64,000 nt of DNA, from NCBI GenBank assembly GCA_038521345.1, contig JBCBKU010000002.1, positions 62,001-126,000 on the forward strand, read 5' to 3'. This document shows, in pieces, positions 17,719 through 24,910 of this stretch. Below the pieces are notes generated by a model, which was given only the letters and a program-made list of their open reading frames with translations, was not told the origin of the DNA and did no database searches. Both the position numbers and the translations under genes were made by a program. Each line of letters opens with the position of its first letter. The first letter of the stretch is position 1. Source of the DNA: JBCBKU01 sp038521345. GTDB taxonomy: Bacteria > Pseudomonadota > Alphaproteobacteria > Rhodobacterales > Rhodobacteraceae.

Positions 17719-17951
17719 AGGTGTGTCCTCCTGCGTGCGCGCTTATGCGATCCGGCTTGGCCGATCAAAGGCGCATGCGGACAGTCGGACTATCCAAAGG
17801 GATAGTTGAGAAAGTCCGTACGTATCAAGTGTCTGATACAGAAGCGATTTTTTGAGACTTGAGAGTCCTCGGTCTGCCCCTCCGTGACGTCGCGCGCCCC
17901 GCTTTATCGGCTCATGTTCCGCCTCGAAACGCTCACCTGAGGATTTATGAC
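17719..17951. promoter_or_regulatory. Divergent upstream region with inverted repeats, sensor operon versus WecG fusion gene
   Basis: This 233-bp non-coding region lies between the leftward FIST-kinase-regulator operon and the rightward WecG/sugar-transferase gene. It holds two inverted repeats: ACTATCC-AAAG-GGATAGT at 17789-17806, flanked by CGGACT and AGTCCG, and GTATCA-N6-TGATAC at 17822-17839. Both are suitable for a dimeric regulator such as the NarL-type protein of this operon. No clear -35/-10 pair was assigned. Confidence 0.5.
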
Positions 17952-19295
17952 ATGACCGCTACGCTTTCTCTTTTTGGCCTGCCGCTTGTCGATGCCGAAC
18001 AAACTGCCGCCGTCACGGCGATGCTCGACCGCCCTGGCCGTACCACCGCGGCTTTCCTGAACGCGCATTGCGTGAATTCAGCTGCCCGGGACAAGACCTA
18101 TACCCGCGCACTTCGTGCCGCTGATTATCTTCTTCCCGACGGGTCGGGCATTTCGCTCGCTGCGAAGATGACCGGTCAGAAACTGACTGCAAATCTGAAC
18201 GGAACCGACCTTTGCCGTCCGTTATGCGAAGAGGCCGCACGGCGTGGACTTTCAGTCTACTTGCTTGGTGCACGTCCCGGAGTGGCCGAGCGCGCCGCCC
18301 GAAAGATGATCCTCAAAGTCCCGGGTTTGCGGATTGCCGGCACGCGTGACGGCTACTTCGACGAGGCCGACAGTGCCGCAGTGATTGAAGGGATCAACGC
18401 CAGCGGTGCGGACATCGTGATGGTCGCCATGGGCGTTCCGCTTCAAGACGTCTGGCTCTACCGCCATCGCCGCCAGATCAATGCGCAGCTTGCCATGGGC
18501 GTCGGCGCACTCTTTGACTTCGAAGCCGGAGAAGTATCGCGTGCCCCCAAGGCTCTCCGTAAAGCAGGGCTAGAATGGACCTGGCGTCTGGCCATCGAGC
18601 CGAAGCGCATGTTCAACCGGTATGTTGTCGGTAACCCGCTTTTCGTGGCTCGTGCCGCTGCAAACGCTGTCCGGGCGTTCGCCGCAGGCAAGCCTGCCAT
18701 GCCATTGGCGAAACGTCTGGTCGACCTGACCCTTGCTTCTGCTGCGTTGGCTGTTCTGGCGCCGGTCTTTGCCGGCACTGCGGTCGCGGTCAAGGCGACA
18801 AGCCGTGGACCGGTTTTCTTCCGACAGTCGCGCGTCGGGCTGAATGGCAAGGAATTCAAGATGATCAAGTTTCGCTCGATGCACGTCGATGCAGAGGCGC
18901 GCCGCGCGGAATTGCTGAAGGACAGTGAGCGGGACGGCGTCTGCTTCAAGATGAAGAACGACCCCCGTCTGACGGCCATTGGCAGCTTCATCCGCCGGTT
19001 CTCTATCGACGAACTTCCCCAGCTTTGGAACGTGATAAAGGGCGAGATGTCGCTTGTTGGTCCGCGTCCGGCCCTTCCCGAAGAAGTGGCTGCCTATCCG
19101 GTCGGCGCGCTGCGTCGCCTCAACGCTGTCCCGGGTATCACGGGTGTCTGGCAGGTATCTGGCCGTGCGGAAGTCGCGTTTGGCCGGATGGTTGCGATGG
19201 ATATCGCCTATATCCGCTCACGCTCAGTTTTTCTTGACCTCGTGCTTCTCGCACTGACCGCGCGCGCCGTCATCGCCGGCCGCGGCGCCTACTAA
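17952..19295 (+). CDS. Fused WecG/TagA-type glycosyltransferase and priming sugar transferase
   Basis: The 447-residue protein joins two enzymes. Residues 1-240 are a GT26 WecG/TagA/CpsF domain (FLNAHCVNSAARD, LLPDGSGISLAAK, GVGALFDFEAGEVSRAPKAL, EWTWRLAIEPKRMFNRY). Residues about 250-447 are a bacterial sugar transferase of the WcaJ/ExoY kind: one hydrophobic segment, then GPVFFRQSRVGLNGKEF, MIKFRSMHVDAE, DELPQLWNVIKGEMSLVGPRP and VPGITGVWQVSGR. The second half would load the first sugar phosphate on undecaprenyl phosphate, and the first would add the next sugar. I chose the ATG at 17952, where the GT26 homology begins; an upstream in-frame GTG adds 31 unlikely residues. Confidence 0.9.
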   Translation: MTATLSLFGLPLVDAEQTAAVTAMLDRPGRTTAAFLNAHCVNSAARDKTYTRALRAADYLLPDGSGISLAAKMTGQKLTANLNGTDLCRPLCEEAARRGLSVYLLGARPGVAERAARKMILKVPGLRIAGTRDGYFDEADSAAVIEGINASGADIVMVAMGVPLQDVWLYRHRRQINAQLAMGVGALFDFEAGEVSRAPKALRKAGLEWTWRLAIEPKRMFNRYVVGNPLFVARAAANAVRAFAAGKPAMPLAKRLVDLTLASAALAVLAPVFAGTAVAVKATSRGPVFFRQSRVGLNGKEFKMIKFRSMHVDAEARRAELLKDSERDGVCFKMKNDPRLTAIGSFIRRFSIDELPQLWNVIKGEMSLVGPRPALPEEVAAYPVGALRRLNAVPGITGVWQVSGRAEVAFGRMVAMDIAYIRSRSVFLDLVLLALTARAVIAGRGAY

Positions 19296-19321
19296 CCGAT
19301 CTTTTCCTGGGAGTTACTCCG

Positions 19322-20164
19322 ATGAACCGCGTTACCACTGCCGTTTTTCCCGTGGCCGGACTTGGCACACGTTTCCTGCCTGTCACCAAATCCGTTCCGA
19401 AAGAGCTTCTGCCCGTCCATGATCGACCGCTGATTGAATACGCCGTGGAAGAAGCGCGCGAGGCTGGCATTGAACGCTTTGTCTTCGTGAATTCCCGCTC
19501 CAAGCAAGCGCTTGAAGATCACTTCCGCCCGGCCCCGGCGCTAGAAGCGGAACTGGAGAGGAAAGGCAAGAAAGAGGCTCTGGCCAAGGTGCGTAACCCG
19601 ATCCTCGGCAACGCCTTGCGCGTAGTCTATCAAGATGTCCCTTTGGGGCTTGGCCATGCGGTCAGCTGCGCCCGGGACATCGTTGGCGACCAGCCATTCG
19701 CCGTCCTGTTGCCAGACGACTTCCTCGATTGCCAGCGGCCGTGTCTGGCCCAGATGGTGCACGCCTGGCGGTTGATGGGCGGAAACATGGTGGCGACTGT
19801 CGACGTCGGCCGCGAGGCAATTTCTTCTTATGGCTGTCTTGATGTGACGCACACGGAAGGCCGTCTTCTTTCTGCCCGAGGAATGGTCGAAAAACCGAAG
19901 GCCAACGAAGCGCCGTCGACCCATGCCGTCATTGGCCGCTACATCCTTCAGCCGAGTGTTATGCGTCGTCTCAAGTCCACTCAGCCCGGCGCCGGCGGCG
20001 AGATTCAACTGACCGACGCGATCGCGGCGGACATCTCGTCTTCCGGTCTGTTCGGCTTTGCGTTCAGCGGCACGCGGTATGATTGCGGTCAGCCGGCCGG
20101 GATGGCCGCGGCAACATCGGCCATGGCGGCCAAAACCGCCGGGTCTGTCAGGCTCGCAGCCTAG
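19322..20164 (+). CDS. galU: UTP--glucose-1-phosphate uridylyltransferase
   Basis: This 280-residue enzyme makes UDP-glucose, a donor for the surrounding glycosyltransferases. The nucleotidyltransferase signature VFPVAGLGTRFLPVTKSVPKELLPV opens the protein, followed by the DRPLIEYAVEEA helix, LLPDDF (metal-binding Asp) and the family segment VEKPKANEAPS. Length and motifs match bacterial GalU. It lies 26 bases after the WecG fusion gene and probably shares its transcript. Its stop overlaps the convergent globin stop by 4 bases. Confidence 0.95.
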   Translation: MNRVTTAVFPVAGLGTRFLPVTKSVPKELLPVHDRPLIEYAVEEAREAGIERFVFVNSRSKQALEDHFRPAPALEAELERKGKKEALAKVRNPILGNALRVVYQDVPLGLGHAVSCARDIVGDQPFAVLLPDDFLDCQRPCLAQMVHAWRLMGGNMVATVDVGREAISSYGCLDVTHTEGRLLSARGMVEKPKANEAPSTHAVIGRYILQPSVMRRLKSTQPGAGGEIQLTDAIAADISSSGLFGFAFSGTRYDCGQPAGMAAATSAMAAKTAGSVRLAA

Positions 20165-20598
20165 TTCGCGGCAGGCTCGGGGTAGGCGGCACTTGTCATG
20201 ATTCCGGACAATGTGGTGTAGACGCGGCCCCAGGCGGCCGCGTCTTCCGCTGTAAAGTCGTCTCCCAAACCCTTAGCGAGCGTATCGATTAAGGCTTCTC
20301 CAACCGCCGGATAGTCGTCCGCCACGACGCCGTAACCCACGTGCCGGATCGCGAGGCTTTCGGCTGCCGGCTTCAGCGTTTCAGGCTGGTCGAGGTGATC
20401 AATGATCCAGTTCAGCGTTTGCAGAAGTTTGCGAGCCTGATCCTCGATGTCCTCTCCGAACATCGCCCGGCTTGACGGTGCGATCTCGAAGAGGCGCGTA
20501 TAGAAGATCCGGCCAACGATCTCACCGGCTGAGGCGGCCTGGGCCCAGTTTCTGCGGATCCGAACGTGATCTGGCGTGTCTTCAAGCGTCTCTGTCAT
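20161..20598 (-). CDS. Globin family protein (single-domain bacterial haemoglobin-like)
   Basis: At 145 residues this is a full-length single-domain globin. It has the first helices (VRIRRNWAQAASAGEIVGRIFYTRLFEI), the CD region (PSSRAMFGEDIEDQARKLLQTLNWII), and a candidate proximal haem His86 in AIRHVGYGV. A Gln near position 60 would sit at the distal E7 site, as in flavohaemoglobin-like globins. No reductase domain is attached. It may bind O2 or NO, which is notable given the FIST protein nearby, but no functional link is shown. Confidence 0.85.
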   Translation of the reverse strand: MTETLEDTPDHVRIRRNWAQAASAGEIVGRIFYTRLFEIAPSSRAMFGEDIEDQARKLLQTLNWIIDHLDQPETLKPAAESLAIRHVGYGVVADDYPAVGEALIDTLAKGLGDDFTAEDAAAWGRVYTTLSGIMTSAAYPEPAAN

Positions 20599-20768
20599 GG
20601 GGGCGCCCTGTGGGTTGCATTCATCGCGCCTAGCACCTTCAGATTCCGTTGGTCAATTCATTGTGGGGGGAAGGGTACGTCCATGATGCACCGCGGATTC
20701 TGTCTTTATACGTCCGGGCATTGAGCTGGCTCTGGTAAACTTCCGGTGTGTTGTCGGCGGTCCATTGG

Positions 20769-20801
20769 TTCGACTGCGGCCGTCAGGCGGCCGCAGTCGA
20801 A
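20769..20801 (-). terminator. Strong stem-loop enclosing the stop codon of the small hypothetical gene
   Basis: A perfect 14-bp stem has arms at 20769-20782 and 20788-20801 and a 5-base loop. The TGA stop of the 88-residue protein (20783-20785) lies in the loop. With a one-base bulge the pairing extends through ATTGG/CCAAT to about 19 bp. No U-run follows on the coding strand. It may act as an mRNA 3' stabiliser or a terminator. Confidence 0.55.
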
Positions 20802-21049
20802 GCCAATTCGATTGCGCGCGAGAGCGCCTCTTCCGGACAGCGGAACGGCGCGTTTGCCGCGCAGACCTGACGGCGACCGGCGCCGACTTCGAAAAGACTT
20901 GAACAGAATACGCCCGTCGCGATCTCCGTCGCACAGGGCACCCATGATCCGCCCGGGCCCTCCACCCGGTCGCCCACGCGCACATTTACAGCGCCCGGCG
21001 GCGGTCCGGACACCATCATTTTCGGATCTAACTGTTCCAAAACGGTCAT
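20783..21049 (-). CDS. Small conserved-looking hypothetical protein, cysteine-containing
   Basis: The 88-residue soluble protein has no family I recognise. It begins MTVLEQLDPKMMVSGPPPG, contains VNVRVGDRVEGPGGSWVPCATEIATGVFC, and has four Cys spread over the middle (PC, FC, VC, RC). That spacing could bind a metal or form disulfides. The ATG at 21049 has GAGG about 9 bases upstream; longer in-frame starts lack good context. Its last codons and stop are built into a 14-bp perfect stem-loop (20769-20801). Confidence 0.5.
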   Translation of the reverse strand: MTVLEQLDPKMMVSGPPPGAVNVRVGDRVEGPGGSWVPCATEIATGVFCSSLFEVGAGRRQVCAANAPFRCPEEALSRAIELASTAAA

Positions 21050-21390
21050 CGCACGTCCCCTCACGGAGGTCGATTTTCCAAGCCAAGTTGGCAGAATGAT
21101 GGCCAGACTAGGGCTTCGAGCTTCAGGAAATCTTATCTGGGGTTCCGAGGCCTTGCGACGTCGGTCGCGCGGAAGGTTCAGGTCCGGGGTCGGAACGCGT
21201 TGCATAAATGGCGTGCTTCCGACACACAGTACGACATTCTTCGAATTGCCCCAGTTCCGGCTCTTTTTTGCTCGCGGATCCGTGCGATCCCTTTGGCTCT
21301 AATCGTTACCGAGTTGCTTTGTTTCGGCGCACTCAAACGTTCGGTGATGACTTGTACCAAACCAAAAGCACTAACGGCGTCACGGTCGCC
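21050..21390. other. Non-coding interval (341 bp) before the HTH gene
   Basis: This gap lies between the small leftward gene and the rightward HTH gene. The HTH reading frame stays open back to an ATG at 21208, but the extra 61 residues look random in composition. I see no RNA gene, repeat or confident promoter here. A TTG at 21352 would give the HTH protein a more usual N-terminus. Confidence 0.4.
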
Positions 21391-22242
21391 ATGCTGCGCG
21401 CGTTCGTCTGCCTAAGCCGCAACCTGAACCTGTCGAAGACATGTCAGGAGCTTGGGGCGACACGGCAAACTGTGCGCCGCCATATCACGGATCTGGAACG
21501 GATTAAGGGAGAACAGCTCTTCACGGTAGAAGATCGGGCGTACCGGCTCACCCCACATGGGCAGGCGTCTCTTGAAGGGGCGAACGCGATTCTACTTCAA
21601 CTCGACACATGGTCGGGGCAATCCTCCCTAAGGAAACAGCTCTCCGGCGGATTGGAATCAAACGGCTACACGGATGCCGATGGTCGAGAATTCCTGTCGC
21701 AGCAGCATCCCGTGTCAAAGGTTGCACACAATGGTTTGCCGCTGGTTCGCAAGGCACTGATCGCTTGGGGCAACGCCGAGACGCGTCTCGAAGATAAGGC
21801 CATGGAGGACATTCGCCCCTATACGGTTCTCTATCGCAAGGGTCAGGCAGGTTGGGTCTTCGTCGATATCGGGCCCGAATCTGCTTATGCCAAGTGGTTC
21901 GGCTGGGCGTGGTCGCGCAGCGCGATCGGCAAGCTCATGAACGAAGACAATGTCGGCGACGAGTTCAACGAATTCATCTCGGGGGCCTATTCACGGATTT
22001 ACGACGAGGGTGGGGTCCGGTTGGACCATCTCTTCGCCTACCTTCCCAAGGACGGCGGTGATCCCGAACCGGTTACGTTTCAGCGACTGCTTCTGGGTTG
22101 TGTCTTCCCGGACGGGACCCCGGGCTTGATCGTTCTTGCGGTGATCACCCGCCAAGTCGAGATCGACGCTCTCGCGGAGGATGAGCTGCCACATCTTCCG
22201 GATGATTTGGTGATGGATAACCCGGCGAATTTGTCGATCTAG
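21391..22242 (+). CDS. LysR-type HTH protein with unrecognised C-terminal domain
   Basis: The 283-residue protein begins with a winged HTH close to LysR (MLRAFVCLSRNLNLSKTCQELGATRQTVRRHITDLERIKGEQLF, then YRLTPHGQASLEGA). The remaining ~200 residues do not show the LysR substrate-binding pattern. They contain many Trp and Tyr (PYTVLYRKGQAGWVFVDIG, AKWFGWAWSRSAIGKL) and end in an alpha/beta region, possibly PAS-like. It is probably a DNA-binding regulator of the two genes that follow. The start is uncertain: TTG 21352 would add 13 residues and fit LysR alignments better. Confidence 0.65.
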   Translation: MLRAFVCLSRNLNLSKTCQELGATRQTVRRHITDLERIKGEQLFTVEDRAYRLTPHGQASLEGANAILLQLDTWSGQSSLRKQLSGGLESNGYTDADGREFLSQQHPVSKVAHNGLPLVRKALIAWGNAETRLEDKAMEDIRPYTVLYRKGQAGWVFVDIGPESAYAKWFGWAWSRSAIGKLMNEDNVGDEFNEFISGAYSRIYDEGGVRLDHLFAYLPKDGGDPEPVTFQRLLLGCVFPDGTPGLIVLAVITRQVEIDALAEDELPHLPDDLVMDNPANLSI

Positions 22243-22297
22243 GTGTCCTAAACACCACAAAAGTTGCCAATAATCCGGGGAAATCTGCCGAATTGTG

Positions 22298-22310
22298 GTA
22301 CGAATCGTAC
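22298..22310. promoter_or_regulatory. Operator-like palindrome upstream of the unknown gene
   Basis: The sequence GTACGA-A-TCGTAC is a perfect 6-bp inverted repeat with one central base, 66 bases before the start of the next gene and just after the HTH gene. It is a plausible site for the HTH protein; nothing else supports that assignment. Confidence 0.35.
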
Positions 22311-22375
22311 ACGATTGCGCGTACCGGGTGATAGGGTGGCGAGCAGTTCGGGGATCGCCGGCGCAGGGGCAAGTC

Positions 22376-23134
22376 ATGTCAGCACAGAACCTTTTCGAGG
22401 TTATCACCAAGGTTTCAAGCCTCGTGCAGGAGCTCGAGTCGGCTGGTATGCGCGTCGAGATTGGTGGCGACTTTGCCCAATATCGTGTACATCGTGGCGC
22501 CCAAGCTGATCGGGGTGCGATCTATCCTATGTTCGATGTCGCGAGCTCGTACATCGACAAATCGAACGGTTTTTGGATCTGCGGGTTTTCGGAATCGAAT
22601 GAACTGATCCACACGCAGGCTGTCCGCCTGCTGGATCTGTCGGACGTTACGCTGGCACAGCATCTTAAGATGCACCGCCACAAGTACATCACCCCCAACA
22701 CGACCCCGGATCCGGATCTGACATTTTACTCCGGTCCGGAAGCGCTTGAGGCCATCTCAGGTCGTGTCTGCTATCACGGAGATTTCTGGCTTCGGTCCCG
22801 AGGGCTGGGTGGCCCACGCAGCCAGGGCGCGACCAGCGTCCTGTCGCGCATCATGTTCGAGATCATGTGCCAATGTTGGAGCCCGGACTTCGTATTCGCG
22901 CTGGTCCCCAAACAACTGGCCGCAAAGGGCGCCCACCTTCGGTACGGGTACAGCCATTGCGAGCCGGGAAAGTGGATTGGCCCGGACCAGCAGGTCACCG
23001 AAGAAGACTATATGATCTGGATGAACGCACGAGATCTGTCGAATGCCATAGGACGGGAGATCCAATCGCTGCGTTCTGGTGATCAGGTCTCCGTGATCAG
23101 TTCCACGCTGACCGCGATCGACACGAACAGCTGA
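22376..23134 (+). CDS. Protein of unknown function between HTH regulator and MFS transporter
   Basis: This 252-residue soluble protein matches no family I can name. The N-terminal third is helical (LFEVITKVSSLVQELESAGM). The middle has SNGFWICGFSESNELIHTQAVRLLDLS and HLKMHRHKYITPNTTPDPDL. The C-terminal third, with RGLGGPRSQGATSVLSRIMFEIM and FVFALVPKQLAAKGAHLRYG, resembles the acyl-CoA-binding turn and later strands of GNAT acetyltransferases, but the match is weak. The ATG at 22376 was chosen because it starts the well-behaved sequence; an upstream in-frame GTG adds 27 residues. Confidence 0.6.
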   Translation: MSAQNLFEVITKVSSLVQELESAGMRVEIGGDFAQYRVHRGAQADRGAIYPMFDVASSYIDKSNGFWICGFSESNELIHTQAVRLLDLSDVTLAQHLKMHRHKYITPNTTPDPDLTFYSGPEALEAISGRVCYHGDFWLRSRGLGGPRSQGATSVLSRIMFEIMCQCWSPDFVFALVPKQLAAKGAHLRYGYSHCEPGKWIGPDQQVTEEDYMIWMNARDLSNAIGREIQSLRSGDQVSVISSTLTAIDTNS

Positions 23135-23189
23135 TCTTTCGGCGGATTACCTCTTGGTTGATTGACGCCAATCCACATTCAAGTCACTG

Positions 23190-24374
23190 ATGCCGGAACT
23201 CTTTTTGATCGGCACACACGCCTTGTCTTCTCGAAGCACAATTGTTGGATCTATCGCGGTCAGCATCGCGTTCGTTATGGAGCTTACGCTGGTTCCATTG
23301 CTCTTGCCCGCAATCCAGAAACAACTCGACCTTTCCATTGGTGAGCTTGCTTGGGTCTTCAATTCCTACGGCATCTCAGTCGCGGTCGGTGTCCTTCTGG
23401 GCGGCTGGCTTGGAGATGCGTTCAGGACAAAGCGCGTCTTTGCCATCGGTGTCCTGTTCTTTGCAATGGGATCGGGTATCGTCGCCCTTGCCCACAGCTA
23501 TGAGTTGATGATTGCCGGTCGCATGTTGCAGGGTTTCGGCGGCGGCATTTTCTCACCTTTGGTGCCCATCCTTTTGACTTCGGCTTCGCCGGGTCGGCCT
23601 GGGCGGGTCCTCATTGTTTGGGGCAGTTTGACGGGATATGTCGCGGCCTTTGCGCCCCTTATTTACAGCTCATTGTTTTCCGACTTTGGATGGGGTCTCG
23701 CATTCATTACGTTTGCCATTGTTTCCATTTGCGCATTAATGATTGTTAATCGTTCCCAGATTGTGACCAATGCGGAAGCCGAGAGAATGTCGGTTCGCCG
23801 CTATGGTCAATTGCTTGAGAGGGGTCGCCTCCTTGCAATGTTCGGATACGTTTTTTGTACATATGGGGCGATCACATATTTTCTTTTCAGGCTGCCGCTT
23901 ATCCTCGCTGAAAGCAATTTCCAGGTCGTCAATATCGGTCTGATCCTGTCGATCATGTGGCTGAGCTTTTCCTTGGTCAGCACATTGCTGAAGAACTCGG
24001 TCGACGCGCCCAGAGTGCGCGGCATTCTCTTGGCGGCGCCGATCCTGATCGCATCCGGGTTCCCGCTCGTGCCCTATTGCGAAGACATCACGTGCCTTGT
24101 CATAGCCGCTGTGCTGCTTGGATCGGGTCTGGCCTGCAGCAACGCGCCTTCGACCCAAATGATCCTGAAGTTCGCGCCGACCGGGATGAGTGCCGTGTCC
24201 GCAAGCCTCGACATTACATTCGCGCGGCTTGGCGGCGTCGCGACCGTGGCGTTTCTAGCAGAGTCAATGTTCGATTATGCCGTTGTCACCATCTTGGTGA
24301 TGTCATTGGTCGCGTTCTTCTGCGCTCTCTATGCATCGCGGGAATTCAACGGCGCGTCCTGGACGACTCCCTGA
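23190..24374 (+). CDS. Major facilitator superfamily transporter
   Basis: The 394-residue inner-membrane protein has about 12 hydrophobic helices. MFS landmarks include GGWLGDAFRTKRVFAIGVLFF (loop 2-3 motif) and GRMLQGFGGGIFSPLVPILLT (motif similar to the drug:H+ antiporter family). The central cytoplasmic loop is short. It is likely a proton-driven exporter of a small molecule, possibly one made or sensed by the two upstream proteins. No good ribosome site precedes the ATG at 23190. The gene runs to the terminator cluster at 24437-24520. Confidence 0.88.
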   Translation: MPELFLIGTHALSSRSTIVGSIAVSIAFVMELTLVPLLLPAIQKQLDLSIGELAWVFNSYGISVAVGVLLGGWLGDAFRTKRVFAIGVLFFAMGSGIVALAHSYELMIAGRMLQGFGGGIFSPLVPILLTSASPGRPGRVLIVWGSLTGYVAAFAPLIYSSLFSDFGWGLAFITFAIVSICALMIVNRSQIVTNAEAERMSVRRYGQLLERGRLLAMFGYVFCTYGAITYFLFRLPLILAESNFQVVNIGLILSIMWLSFSLVSTLLKNSVDAPRVRGILLAAPILIASGFPLVPYCEDITCLVIAAVLLGSGLACSNAPSTQMILKFAPTGMSAVSASLDITFARLGGVATVAFLAESMFDYAVVTILVMSLVAFFCALYASREFNGASWTTP

Positions 24375-24436
24375 AAAACAGCCGCGGCTGCTATGGGATC
24401 GGAGCACATCTCTGCCAAGTAGTTCGGGGTCATCGT

Positions 24437-24471
24437 GTTCGTTGGGGAACCCCTCTGTTTCCCCAACGAAC
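24437..24471 (+). terminator. Perfect 13-bp stem-loop downstream of the MFS gene
   Basis: Arms GTTCGTTGGGGAA (24437-24449) and its complement (24459-24471) enclose a 9-base loop. No long U-run follows, so it may protect the mRNA 3' end or act together with the next hairpin. Confidence 0.6.
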
Positions 24472-24482
24472 GTCTTTGACAT

Positions 24483-24520
24483 AAAAAAGCCGACAACAGC
24501 ACCCATTGTCGGCCTTTTTA
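24483..24520. terminator. Rho-independent terminator, bidirectional shape
   Basis: An 8-bp stem GCCGACAA/TTGTCGGC (24489-24496 and 24506-24513) is preceded by A6 and followed by TTTTTATT. It can therefore stop transcription from either side: the MFS operon from the left, and anything reading leftward past mipZ. Confidence 0.8.
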
Positions 24521-24586
24521 TTCACACACCTTAACACGACCCGCACAGGTCGATACCTTTACCCACTCACACTCTTACCACCCCGG

Positions 24587-24624
24587 GCAGACGCGAACAC
24601 ACTCAACCCAAAGTTCGCGTCTGC
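24587..24624. repeat. 12-bp perfect inverted repeat
   Basis: GCAGACGCGAAC (24587-24598) is repeated inverted at 24613-24624 with a 14-base spacer. It would form a stable stem-loop in RNA of either strand. There is no flanking U-run. Confidence 0.5.
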
Positions 24625-24771
24625 AACCGTTCTGGTACCAGCTACTCGAAGTACTCGTTACCTTCGTCGAAGCACCGCACTCGCGCTTTCGATAACTGCA
24701 ATTTGTACGACTCGGTGATTCTGGACAATTCCTTATAATTTTTACGTGATTGCAGAATTTTTCACCCTAGA

Positions 24772-24791
24772 ATGGATGATAAATCATCCAT
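24772..24791. promoter_or_regulatory. Operator-like palindrome ATGGATGAT-AA-ATCATCCAT
   Basis: A perfect 9-bp inverted repeat with a two-base centre sits in the AT-rich part of the gene-free stretch. The shape is typical of a dimeric regulator site. No adjacent gene start is evident on the + strand; the mipZ 3' end follows on the other strand. Confidence 0.4.
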
Positions 24792-24910
24792 TGGATTGTA
24801 CCTATACTGGGGTGTCTTCTGATGTCTCAGACTCTGAGTATGAACATGTTTTCATTGAATAATTTTGGGCTTCGCCTGGGCAATTCACGCTTTCGTGAGG
24901 GGCGCGGTTT

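Larger units (their letters stand above)
24375..24910. other. Gene-free stretch rich in inverted repeats
   Basis: This 536-bp region is visibly more AT-rich than its surroundings in its second half and holds no protein gene I can support. In order it contains a 12-bp palindrome (24379-24390), two hairpins (24437-24471 and 24489-24513), a 12-bp perfect inverted repeat (24587-24598 with 24613-24624), a TATAAT box (24734-24739), and a 9-bp inverted repeat (24772-24791). It may encode a small structured RNA as well as terminators. Confidence 0.5.

Noticed and set aside
21208..21390. N-terminal extension of the HTH protein from ATG 21208
   Set aside because: The 61 extra residues are rich in Arg, Ser and Cys with no structure-like pattern, and LysR-type proteins start close to the HTH.
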